Assembly: GCA_027296385.1 (NCBI GenBank)
Contig: JAPUJD010000039.1
Coordinates: forward strand, 1 to 5,317
Length of the DNA stretch: 5,317 nucleotides
Origin: Acidobacteriota bacterium
Lineage (GTDB): Bacteria; Acidobacteriota; Thermoanaerobaculia; Multivoradales; JAHEKO01
Direction of reading: 5' to 3'
Shown here: one piece after another, positions 1 to 5,317 of the stretch
Layout of the letters: every line of letters starts with the position of its first letter
Numbering within the stretch: position 1 is the first letter of the stretch
The notes under the pieces: model-generated
The model's input: only the letters and a program-made list of their open reading frames with translations
What the model was told of the DNA's origin: nothing
Database searches by the model: none
Made by a program: the position numbers and the translations under genes

Positions 1-577
1 GCTGGCCCTGCAGCTGCTCGGGCGCCATGTACTGGAGCGTGCCGACGATCTTGCCCTCGCCGGTCATCAACGCCGTCGGCGAGCCGCTCTCCGCCGCCGC
101 CTGCCCGCCGGCGAATTCCTTGGCCAGTCCGAAATCGAGCACCTTGGGCCCGTCGGCGGTCAGCATGACGTTGCCCGGCTTGAGGTCGCGATGCACGATT
201 CCGTGGCGATGGGCGCGCTCGAGCGCGCCGGCGATCTGGGACGCTATCGCGAGCGCCTCGGGTACCGGGAGGCGCTCGCGCCGCAGCCGCTGCTCGAGCG
301 TCTCGCCCTCGAGGAGCTCCATGACGAGGAAGTCGACGCCGTCCTCGCGGCCGATGTCGTAGAGCGAGCAAATGTTCGGGTGCTGCAGCTGAGAGATGGA
401 CTCCGCCTCGTGGGTTAGCCGTTGACGGAGCCCTTCGTCGCGCTGCAGCCGCTCCGGCAGCACCTTGAGCGCTACGTCGCGGCCCAGGCGGATGTCCCTG
501 GCCCGGTAGACCTCACCCATGCCGCCTTCACCGAGCTTGGCGGTGATCTTGAAGTGGGAGAGGGTGCGGCCGATCAT
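1..577 (-). CDS. Ser/Thr protein kinase, Hanks/PknB type, N-terminal part (runs off left edge)
   Basis: This is a partial gene: 192 codons are visible from the ATG at 577 and the frame stays open to the window edge. The product transfers phosphate from ATP to Ser/Thr of target proteins. All N-lobe and catalytic elements seen so far are intact: glycine loop GEGGMGEVY (residues 16-24), VALK with ATP-binding Lys38, a likely helix-C Glu57, catalytic loop HRDLKPGN (129-136, Asp131 catalytic), DFG (148-150), then a Ser/Thr-bearing activation segment ending in YMAPEQ (183-188). It is therefore an RD-type, probably active kinase. The domain begins within the first ten residues, with no N-terminal extension. 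The ATG at 577 fits the family start (MIGRTLSHFKI), although no good Shine-Dalgarno is visible. The rest of the kinase domain and any sensor domain lie outside the window, so membrane topology and ligand are unknown. It is transcribed divergently from the gene at 728. The style matches Acidobacteriota kinases. Confidence 0.93.
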   Translation of the reverse strand, partial: MIGRTLSHFKITAKLGEGGMGEVYRARDIRLGRDVALKVLPERLQRDEGLRQRLTHEAESISQLQHPNICSLYDIGREDGVDFLVMELLEGETLEQRLRRERLPVPEALAIASQIAGALERAHRHGIVHRDLKPGNVMLTADGPKVLDFGLAKEFAGGQAAAESGSPTALMTGEGKIVGTLQYMAPEQLQGQ

Positions 578-604
578 GGCTCGTAGTCCAAGCGTAATCG
601 CACG

Positions 605-618
605 GCGAGGGACCTCGC
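605..618. repeat. Perfect inverted repeat in the left kinase leader
   Basis: GCGAGG and CCTCGC are perfect 6-base arms separated by two bases (GA), centred about 35 bases upstream of the left kinase start codon. It lies between the possible -10 and the ATG, where a dimeric regulator could bind or the leader RNA could fold. The function is inferred from position only. In GC-rich DNA a 6-base palindrome can arise by chance. Confidence 0.35.
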
Positions 619-635
619 AAGAAGGGTCGAGGGAC
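606..635. repeat. Direct repeat CGAGGGAC, two copies 22 bases apart
   Basis: CGAGGGAC occurs at 606-613 and again at 628-635. The start-to-start distance is 22 bases, about two helical turns, which would put both copies on the same DNA face. The first copy overlaps the inverted repeat at 605-618. This could be a tandem regulator site for the left kinase gene, but chance cannot be excluded. Confidence 0.3.
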
Positions 636-637
636 TG

Positions 638-643
638 ATTCTA
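638..643 (-). promoter_or_regulatory. Possible -10 element for the left kinase gene
   Basis: Read on the minus strand this is TAGAAT, five of six matches to the sigma-70 -10 consensus. It would start transcription near 631 and give a 5' leader of about 54 bases before the ATG at 577. No convincing -35 hexamer is found 16-18 bases upstream, so the site is tentative. It could be activator-dependent or coincidental. Confidence 0.3.
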
Positions 644-683
644 AGCCATCGCCAGCGGTCCCCATCCCGAAAGGCTGTTGTCT

Positions 684-705
684 GACCGCTCGTTGGGTTG
701 CGGTC
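684..705. promoter_or_regulatory. Inverted repeat GACCGC-N10-GCGGTC, candidate operator
   Basis: Perfect 6-base arms at 684-689 and 700-705 flank a 10-base spacer. A further GCGGTC half-site lies at 655-660. The palindrome spans the proposed -35 (693-698) of the plus-strand gene, so a bound dimer would block polymerase there. It might also affect the divergent kinase. The sequence of the repeat is seen directly. The operator role is inference. Confidence 0.35.
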
Positions 706-721
706 GAGCTCTTGCTACGAT
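693..721 (+). promoter_or_regulatory. Candidate promoter for the DHH-CPBP-like gene, possibly leaderless
   Basis: A -35-like TTGGGT (693-698) is followed by an exact 17-base spacer and a -10-like TACGAT (716-721, four of six consensus bases). The -10 ends six bases before the GTG codon at 728. Initiation at the usual distance would place the transcript 5' end on or within a base or two of that GTG, which would give a leaderless mRNA. There is no Shine-Dalgarno upstream of 728, as expected for such a gene. This arrangement is the main reason for choosing 728 as the start. Confidence 0.45.
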
Positions 722-727
722 CCAGCG

Positions 728-2482
728 GTGAACGAAGTCGAGTCCGATTCCGCCGAGCACCCCGATGAGAGTCCTCCGCCCGAGGAGCCGAGGCACGGCA
801 CGAGGTTGCCTCAACGCTACTCTGTCCAGGAGGTGGACGGCAGGCAGGTCCTCTCTTGTACCGAAGCGCCGACTATGGCGGTACGCATCGAGCGCGGGCT
901 CGCGATGCCGGCCGGGAAGGTCGCGGAGCAGACAGCGGGGACGATCTTCCTCGACGGTGCCGCTCAGGGTCCGCCGGTCAAGGATCGGCACCGACATCTC
1001 TACAACCTCGATCACCACGAGGGCTGTGTACGGGCCTTCACCTTGGCGAGCTGCGAGCAGGCGATGGTGCTGATCCTCGAGGAGACTGATTTCCGGTTGA
1101 GGGACTGGACCCTTTTCGCCAACGACCCCGATCTCGACACGGTCTTGGCGATCTGGGTGCTGCTCAACCACGTCCGCCTGAGCAGCGACGCCGAGATCCG
1201 CCGACGGGTGATGCCGCTGCTGCGGCTACAGGGAGTCATCGATGCCCATGGGCTCGGCTTCGAGGAGTTCTGTGGCTTCCCGGAAGGGCTCGAGAGCCGG
1301 ACGCGGGCCAAGATCGAGCGCCTGCGCGCAGAGGAGGTAGAGATCAAGCAGCGGGGCGGCTGGGACGAGCTTGATTTCGCCTCCTACACCGCCGGGCGCC
1401 TCCAAAAGATCGATGAGCTGGTCTACCTGACGCGTCATTTCCGGGACGTGGTCGAGGTCGAGGAGCTGGCTCGAGCAAGGCTGGCGAACGGCTGCCTGGC
1501 CATCGCCTGCCGCTCGGAGGAAGGGATCTACGAGGTGGAGCAACGTCTCCAGGAACTGCACGGCGACCGGGTGGGGGTCATCGCTCTCGAAAAGGCGCCG
1601 GGCGTCTATACTCTGCGGCAGGTCGACTCGTCCCTGGCCGCCGACCTCAAGGTGGCCTACGATGAACTCAACCTGATCGACAGTGCCGCTGGCTGGAAGA
1701 GCTCGGGTGATCGCTGGGGCGGATCGGCCGAGATCGGTGGCTCACCGCGTAAGAGCGGTACTCGGCTCGATCCCCAACAGATCGTAGCGACGCTGCGGCG
1801 GACCTACACTCCAGTCGGGCTCTGGCAGCGGGCCGTCAGCGTGGTCCGAGCCGCGCTTGGCCCGGCGCTCGTTCTCGTGAGTATTTGGGGATGGTCGCTC
1901 ATTCGGCGCGAGGCGCCGTCGCGGTTGTTCGAACTCGCGGCAGTGCTGCTCATGGTCGCCCTGACCTTGCTGGCGTTGGCCAGCCGTTCCCTTCCGGGGC
2001 TCTTCGGAATTCGCCGCCCGAGGAGGTGGCGCTGGCTCAGGTGGTTCCTGCCTGCAGCAGTCGTCGCGCCATTGGGTGGCGTGGCGAATCTGACCTGGTT
2101 CGAAGCCGGTACGACCTCGGTTCCGCCAACTCTCGCGACCCTGCTGGCCATCGCTGCCACGGGTGCAGGGCTGGAGGTGCTCCTTCGCGGCGTCGCTTAC
2201 GGCGTCATGGCGCGGGACTTCCCGATCCAAGAGAAGGTGGGGCGCAGTTTCCTCTCTTGGCCCGTGGTCTTCTCCTCGGCCCTCTATGTCCTCCTTGCCG
2301 CCACGCCACTCTCGCCCTTTGTGCCCTTCGGGGCAGGATCGACCGCTATGCTCATCCTCGCCGCCGTCTCGGCTGCGGTGTTCGGACTCTCCGCCGGCCT
2401 GGTGAGAGAGCGTTCGGAGAGTCTCGGGCCATGCATTGCTCTACACTGGCTTTGCAGCGCTCTGGCGCTCTTCTTCGCTTAA
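728..2482 (+). CDS. DHH/DHHA1-like phosphoesterase domain fused to degenerate CPBP (CAAX protease-like) membrane domain
   Basis: A two-part protein of 584 residues from GTG 728; an in-frame TTG at 698 would add ten. After an acidic, Pro-rich tail (1-25), the soluble half carries DHH-superfamily-like phrases: a strand ending FLDG (Asp76), His-rich NLDHH (Asp95-His96-His97), NDPDLDT (Asp133, Asp135, Asp137), a mostly helical stretch (about 155-255), then VYTLR (293-297) and WGGSAEIGGSPR (330-341), resembling the Gly-rich substrate loop of DHHA1 domains. DHH proteins cleave phosphoesters with Mn2+; the substrate here is unknown. About seven membrane segments follow (near 378-392, 401-418, 440-458, 468-486, 511-526, 537-558, 566-584). 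The last four match CPBP layout, but EExxxR reads LEVLLR (482-487), FxxxH reads YVLLA (520-524) and the third motif reads HWLCS (573-577). Loss of the first Glu and the second-motif His suggests no protease activity. The N-terminal half should be cytoplasmic. Overall architecture is well supported; both family assignments are made by eye. Confidence 0.8.
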   Translation: MNEVESDSAEHPDESPPPEEPRHGTRLPQRYSVQEVDGRQVLSCTEAPTMAVRIERGLAMPAGKVAEQTAGTIFLDGAAQGPPVKDRHRHLYNLDHHEGCVRAFTLASCEQAMVLILEETDFRLRDWTLFANDPDLDTVLAIWVLLNHVRLSSDAEIRRRVMPLLRLQGVIDAHGLGFEEFCGFPEGLESRTRAKIERLRAEEVEIKQRGGWDELDFASYTAGRLQKIDELVYLTRHFRDVVEVEELARARLANGCLAIACRSEEGIYEVEQRLQELHGDRVGVIALEKAPGVYTLRQVDSSLAADLKVAYDELNLIDSAAGWKSSGDRWGGSAEIGGSPRKSGTRLDPQQIVATLRRTYTPVGLWQRAVSVVRAALGPALVLVSIWGWSLIRREAPSRLFELAAVLLMVALTLLALASRSLPGLFGIRRPRRWRWLRWFLPAAVVAPLGGVANLTWFEAGTTSVPPTLATLLAIAATGAGLEVLLRGVAYGVMARDFPIQEKVGRSFLSWPVVFSSALYVLLAATPLSPFVPFGAGSTAMLILAAVSAAVFGLSAGLVRERSESLGPCIALHWLCSALALFFA

Positions 2483-2728
2483 TTGGCCCAGTCACAGGAA
2501 GCTGTCAGATGGCCCCTGCTCGCCGACCCCACTCGGTATGATGCAGCGTCACCTACGAAGGCCTCTTCCGATGATCGGTACCACCGTCTCCCACGGCTCG
2601 ACCTCCGGCCGGATTTCGCCGCCACCGTGCGCGCGGACCTCGCTAGGTGGTGGAACCCGGAGTACGTCGAGCACTTGATCGACGGGCTCACGAAGGCAGG
2701 GCTCGATGTTCCGTCGGCCCCCGAATGA
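2483..2728 (+). CDS. Short ORF of unknown function, possibly a decayed gene 3' end
   Basis: An 81-codon frame opens with TTG immediately after the stop of the preceding gene, with no ribosome binding site and no in-frame ATG. The first ~30 residues look random. From about 2573 (DDRYHRLPRLDLRPDF) to the stop the translation looks protein-like, with an amphipathic tail WWNPEYVEHLIDGLTKAGL. The stop TGA (2726-2728) overlaps the next ATG (2725-2727) as ATGA, the usual signature of translational coupling. I do not recognise the family. The simplest reading is that this is the C-terminal remnant of a gene once in an operon with the next frame. An intact small gene with an unusual start is the alternative. 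Confidence 0.35.
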   Translation: MAQSQEAVRWPLLADPTRYDAASPTKASSDDRYHRLPRLDLRPDFAATVRADLARWWNPEYVEHLIDGLTKAGLDVPSAPE

Positions 2729-2892
2729 CCCTCGAGATCATCATCGCCGTCGCTCTCGGCTGCTGGCTGCTCGAGCGCTCGTGGCCGGCCAACGATCTGC
2801 CGAAGGTCTGCGCCTGGTACGCGTGGGTCGCGTCTCCGCCGTCTTTCGGCCAGTCGGAGAGGCTCAGGGCCGCTCGGGTACCTTGCGTTTGA
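2725..2892 (+). pseudogene. Truncated N-terminus of a sterol desaturase / fatty acid hydroxylase family protein
   Basis: From ATG 2725 the frame gives a hydrophobic start MTLEIIIAVALGCWLLER followed by SWPANDLPKVCAWY. This matches the usual opening of sterol desaturase/fatty acid hydroxylase family membrane proteins: a first membrane helix ending in an LER-x-x-P motif, then a short polar linker leading to a Gly/Ala-Trp-Tyr segment. Those enzymes are around 250-350 residues and carry three His-rich iron-binding motifs. None is present here. Resemblance ends near 2830, about 30 bases before the stop of the convergent kinase, and the remaining codons to the stop at 2892 are antisense to that kinase. 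I infer that a deletion or rearrangement removed the rest of the gene. The family match is from memory of its N-terminus and covers only ~35 residues, so it is moderate to weak. Confidence 0.4.
2833..2860 (-). terminator. Bulged hairpin just downstream of the right kinase stop codon
   Basis: TCTCC (2833-2837) pairs with GGAGA (2856-2860) and GCCG (2838-2841) with CGGC (2847-2850), leaving a 5-base loop and a 5-base bulge (2851-2855). It starts three bases beyond the kinase stop codon (2864-2866). No T-run follows on either strand, so it is not a standard intrinsic terminator. It may mark the 3' end of the mRNA or be incidental. Confidence 0.25.
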
Positions 2893-5317
2893 GCTCTTCG
2901 AACCAGTTCTGAACGATCACGACGCGGTAATCGTCGCTGTTCTCGACCATCAGGAAGCGGCGACCGTCCGGGGAGACGTCGTATCGTTGATGGCCCATGA
3001 GGTCGAGAGTGTAGGGCCCGTCGAAGACCTCGGTCGGGACCCTGACGCGCGGCTCGCCTTCGAGGTCGATCGATGCCGCCAGCAAGGCGCCGCCGTCGCG
3101 GAAGAAGAGCTCGCCGCCGTCCGCGGACCAGATCGGAGACAATCCTCCGTCGATCGAAACCGTGATCTTCGGCCCCGGACCGGGATAGGGCACCAGATAG
3201 ACCTGGTACTCACCTGTCTCGTCGCTGACGTAGGCGAGCCAGCGCCCGTCGGGCGAGAAGCGGCCGGTCCGCTCGTTGAACGGGCTGTGCAAGAGGGCCC
3301 GGGGCTCGCCTCCGGGCTCGAGGATCCAAATGTCCGAGGCGTCGTCGAAGTAGGCGAGCTCGCCGGTCACGGGGTTCCAGGAGGTCGGTACGAGACCGTG
3401 CCCTTCGATCAGGATCTCTGCCTCCGAGCTGCCGTCGGCTGCCTGCCACAAGAGCCTCTCGCCCTGCCGAAAGGTTACGCGACGGGCGTCGGAGGTCCAG
3501 ATGGGGAACCACGCCTCTCGGGCCAGGAGGCGGCGGGTTCCACGGCCGAGATCGAGCAGGTAGACGTCGCCGTCGATGTTCAGAAGCGCAAGTCGGCCGT
3601 CGTCCGATAGATCGAGATGCGAATAGTTGCGACGCTCCCCGGGAACCGGCTGCGGCTTGCCCGAACGATCCAGCCAGGCGAGGCGCGCATCGGATTCTCC
3701 CCGCACCGGGACGTAGAGCATCGTGCCGTCCGCGGCCAGGCGAGGCCCGATGTTGACGTTCTCGAGCACCGGCACGGCCTCTCCCCGCGGTTCGAGATCG
3801 TCCCAATCGAAGAGCGTGGCGAAGAGCGTCTCACCGCGCCGAAAAACGAGATGCCCGGAGGGAGAGTAGAGCGCGTCCTCACCTTTTTGCCCGAGGCGGT
3901 GCCACTCTCCCGAACGCAGGTCGGCGAGGGCGATCTCCGGCTCGGAGTCCTCCTTCCGCAACGTGAACAAGGCGTGCTGGCCATCGGGAAGGATGGAGGG
4001 AGCGTAGTGGCCCGCACCGCTTTCGTCTGCCTCGGTCAAGCGCGTCGGCGAGCCTCCGGCAGCCGACAACCTGAGGAGACCGGACGGAGAGCCGATCAGC
4101 AGATCTCCGTCCCCCTCCCAAGCCATGCCCCAGGGCGATCCTAGCGGAGCGTGGTCGAAGCGGGCGATCACCTGTGGCTCTCCTCCGTGGATCGAGATCT
4201 TCTCGATCTTCATCCCATCGGAGATGCCCAGCCACTGGCCGTCGGCCGAAAAGAACATCTCCCGCATGTCCCGTGCGTCGGCGAGCGGCTTGGCCTCCAG
4301 GCTGTCCATGGGTCTGACGTAGGCATCGACCCGATTGCGGTGGCGACCGTTGTAGGCGATGTGGTCGCCCTGCGGAGAGATCACGATGTCGAAATCGATC
4401 CAGTTCGGCATCTCCTGCCAGGGCAGATCGAGTGCGAATCTCCTCAGGGGCGGTGGGCTGGTCGGCGTCTGGGGGCCGGCTCGCCATTGGCCGATCAAGA
4501 CGGCACCGAGGGCCAGCACAAGACCCCAGGGAGCGAGTGAGCGCCATCTCTTCGTGTCGGCGATGGCCACCTCTTGCGGCAGATGAACCGCGTCCCACAG
4601 GTCGCTGCGAGCATCACCGATGTCGCGGAGCCGCCGGAGGGGATCTCTGCGCAGGCAGCGCTCGATCACTCTTCGGACCCCTGGCGGTACGGCTTCGGGT
4701 AGGCTCCCCGTCTCGGGCTCGTCCCGGAGAACGGCGGCCAGAACTTCGGTGGTCGTCCGCCCCTCGAACACTCGGGTGCCGGTGAGCATCTCGAAGAGCA
4801 CGCAGCCGAAGGCCCAGATGTCGGCCCGCTTGTCGGTGGGTTCTCCCTTCGCCTGCTCGGGCGCCATGTAGGCGGCGGTACCCAGGAGAACTCCCAGCTT
4901 GGTCCTGCGGGCGGTCAGTGTGGGAGACATCGACGCGGAAGCGTTCTCTCCGGCGGAGCCCTCCCTTGCCTTCGCGAGCCCGAAGTCGAGGATCTTGACC
5001 CGCTGCTGGGGGCCGAGCATCACGTTGGCGGGTTTGAGGTCCCGGTGGACGACCCCGCTTTCGTGGGCGGCCTCCATGCCCTCCGCGATCTGCAGTGCGA
5101 TGGGGATCGCCACGTCGACTTGGAGCGGCCCCTGGGCGATCCGTGCGGCCAGGGTCTCCCCAGGGACGAGCTCCATGACGATGAAGTGAGTATCGCCCTG
5201 GGTGCCGATCTCGAAGACCGCAGCGATATTCGAATGACTGAGCGAAGCCAGAAGCTTGGCCTCACGCTCGAACCGGGCTAGCCGCTCCTCGTCCGCCACG
5301 AACTCCTCGGGCAGCAC
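2864..5317 (-). CDS. Receptor-type Ser/Thr protein kinase with C-terminal TolB/WD40-like beta-propeller (5' end beyond right edge)
   Basis: The visible 817 codons begin inside the VALKVLP motif, directly after the expected ATP-binding Lys, so only about 40 N-terminal residues including the glycine loop are missing. Visible kinase landmarks, numbered from the window edge, are HRDLKPAN (91-98), DFG (111-113), a Ser/Thr-rich activation segment, YMAPEQ (150-155) and DIWAFGCVLFEML (166-178): an RD-type, apparently active kinase. A single hydrophobic segment (about 263-278) should span the membrane. Residues 290-817 contain at least eight to ten PD40-like blades marked by SPDG, SADG, LPDG or related turns (near 314, 357, 443, 485, 571, 649, 688, 731, 781), predicting an extracytoplasmic propeller that may sense a ligand or bind proteins or cell wall. 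The tail NWFEELKRKVP is typical of this architecture in Acidobacteriota. The stop is TGA at 2864-2866. The frame is open with no sign of decay. The ligand and kinase substrates are unknown. Confidence 0.93.
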   Translation of the reverse strand: MLPEEFVADEERLARFEREAKLLASLSHSNIAAVFEIGTQGDTHFIVMELVPGETLAARIAQGPLQVDVAIPIALQIAEGMEAAHESGVVHRDLKPANVMLGPQQRVKILDFGLAKAREGSAGENASASMSPTLTARRTKLGVLLGTAAYMAPEQAKGEPTDKRADIWAFGCVLFEMLTGTRVFEGRTTTEVLAAVLRDEPETGSLPEAVPPGVRRVIERCLRRDPLRRLRDIGDARSDLWDAVHLPQEVAIADTKRWRSLAPWGLVLALGAVLIGQWRAGPQTPTSPPPLRRFALDLPWQEMPNWIDFDIVISPQGDHIAYNGRHRNRVDAYVRPMDSLEAKPLADARDMREMFFSADGQWLGISDGMKIEKISIHGGEPQVIARFDHAPLGSPWGMAWEGDGDLLIGSPSGLLRLSAAGGSPTRLTEADESGAGHYAPSILPDGQHALFTLRKEDSEPEIALADLRSGEWHRLGQKGEDALYSPSGHLVFRRGETLFATLFDWDDLEPRGEAVPVLENVNIGPRLAADGTMLYVPVRGESDARLAWLDRSGKPQPVPGERRNYSHLDLSDDGRLALLNIDGDVYLLDLGRGTRRLLAREAWFPIWTSDARRVTFRQGERLLWQAADGSSEAEILIEGHGLVPTSWNPVTGELAYFDDASDIWILEPGGEPRALLHSPFNERTGRFSPDGRWLAYVSDETGEYQVYLVPYPGPGPKITVSIDGGLSPIWSADGGELFFRDGGALLAASIDLEGEPRVRVPTEVFDGPYTLDLMGHQRYDVSPDGRRFLMVENSDDYRVVIVQNWFEELKRKVPERP

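Noticed and set aside
641..1171. 176-codon minus-strand open frame antisense to the 5' part of the DHH-CPBP-like gene
   Set aside because: It is rich in Arg, Pro and Gln with no recognisable domain, and overlaps a far more protein-like frame. It is typical antisense openness in GC-rich coding DNA.
1885..2541. 218-codon plus-strand frame overlapping the membrane half of the DHH-CPBP-like gene
   Set aside because: It is Arg/Ser/Ala-rich and low in protein character, while the alternative frame gives clear membrane helices and CPBP-like motifs.
2537..2542. TATGAT, a good -10-like hexamer in the decayed region
   Set aside because: No -35-like hexamer at 16-18 bases, no TG extension and no credible gene start at a suitable distance. 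It may be a relic or chance.
2436..2678. 80-codon plus-strand frame overlapping the end of the DHH-CPBP-like gene
   Set aside because: Its start lies inside the real gene and its product is Ser/Thr/Pro/Arg-rich with no protein-like pattern, including from the internal ATG at 2571.
2987..3610. 207-codon plus-strand open frame opposite the propeller of the right kinase
   Set aside because: It mirrors a well-supported propeller-coding frame and has no independent motif. It is a shadow frame.
3879..4598. 239-codon minus-strand frame overlapping the kinase propeller
   Set aside because: It is out of frame with the kinase gene, Arg/Gly/Pro-rich and without domains. It is a shadow of the real gene.
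1..5317. A defence island, CRISPR array, retron or transposon in the window
   Set aside because: No spaced repeats, reverse transcriptase, transposase, terminal inverted repeats or RNA genes were seen. CPBP/Abi resemblance alone is not evidence for phage defence.

Overview
The window is GC-rich bacterial DNA with two complete or partial Hanks-type Ser/Thr protein kinase genes on the minus strand at its two edges, and a small block between them. The kinase with a long C-terminal TolB/WD40-like propeller ending in a 'NWFEELKR' tail, and the 'VALKVLP' style of both kinase N-lobes, are typical of Acidobacteriota. Myxococcota or another kinase-rich high-GC phylum is possible. The organism call is an inference from protein style only.

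Layout. Positions 1-577 (minus) hold the first 192 codons of a kinase that runs off the left edge. Positions 578-727 are a divergent intergenic region with a plausible promoter for the rightward gene, two inverted repeats and one direct repeat. Positions 728-2482 (plus) hold the most interesting gene: a roughly 584-residue protein whose soluble N-terminal half looks like a divergent DHH/DHHA1-type phosphoesterase. Its C-terminal half is a polytopic membrane domain resembling a CPBP (CAAX protease/Abi) domain that has lost key catalytic residues. Positions 2483-2863 look like decayed sequence: a short ORF of unknown origin is joined by an ATGA overlap to what looks like the first ~35 residues of a sterol desaturase/fatty acid hydroxylase family protein, which then stops resembling the family. 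Positions 2864-5317 (minus) hold a receptor-type kinase (kinase domain, one membrane segment, extracytoplasmic beta-propeller) that lacks only its first ~40 codons, beyond the right edge.

How the parts relate. The two kinases are probably paralogous signalling proteins. The DHH-CPBP-like gene sits alone between them on the opposite strand, apparently transcribed from its own, possibly leaderless, promoter. Nothing seen in the sequence links it functionally to the kinases. No tRNA, rRNA, CRISPR array, insertion sequence or attachment site was recognised.
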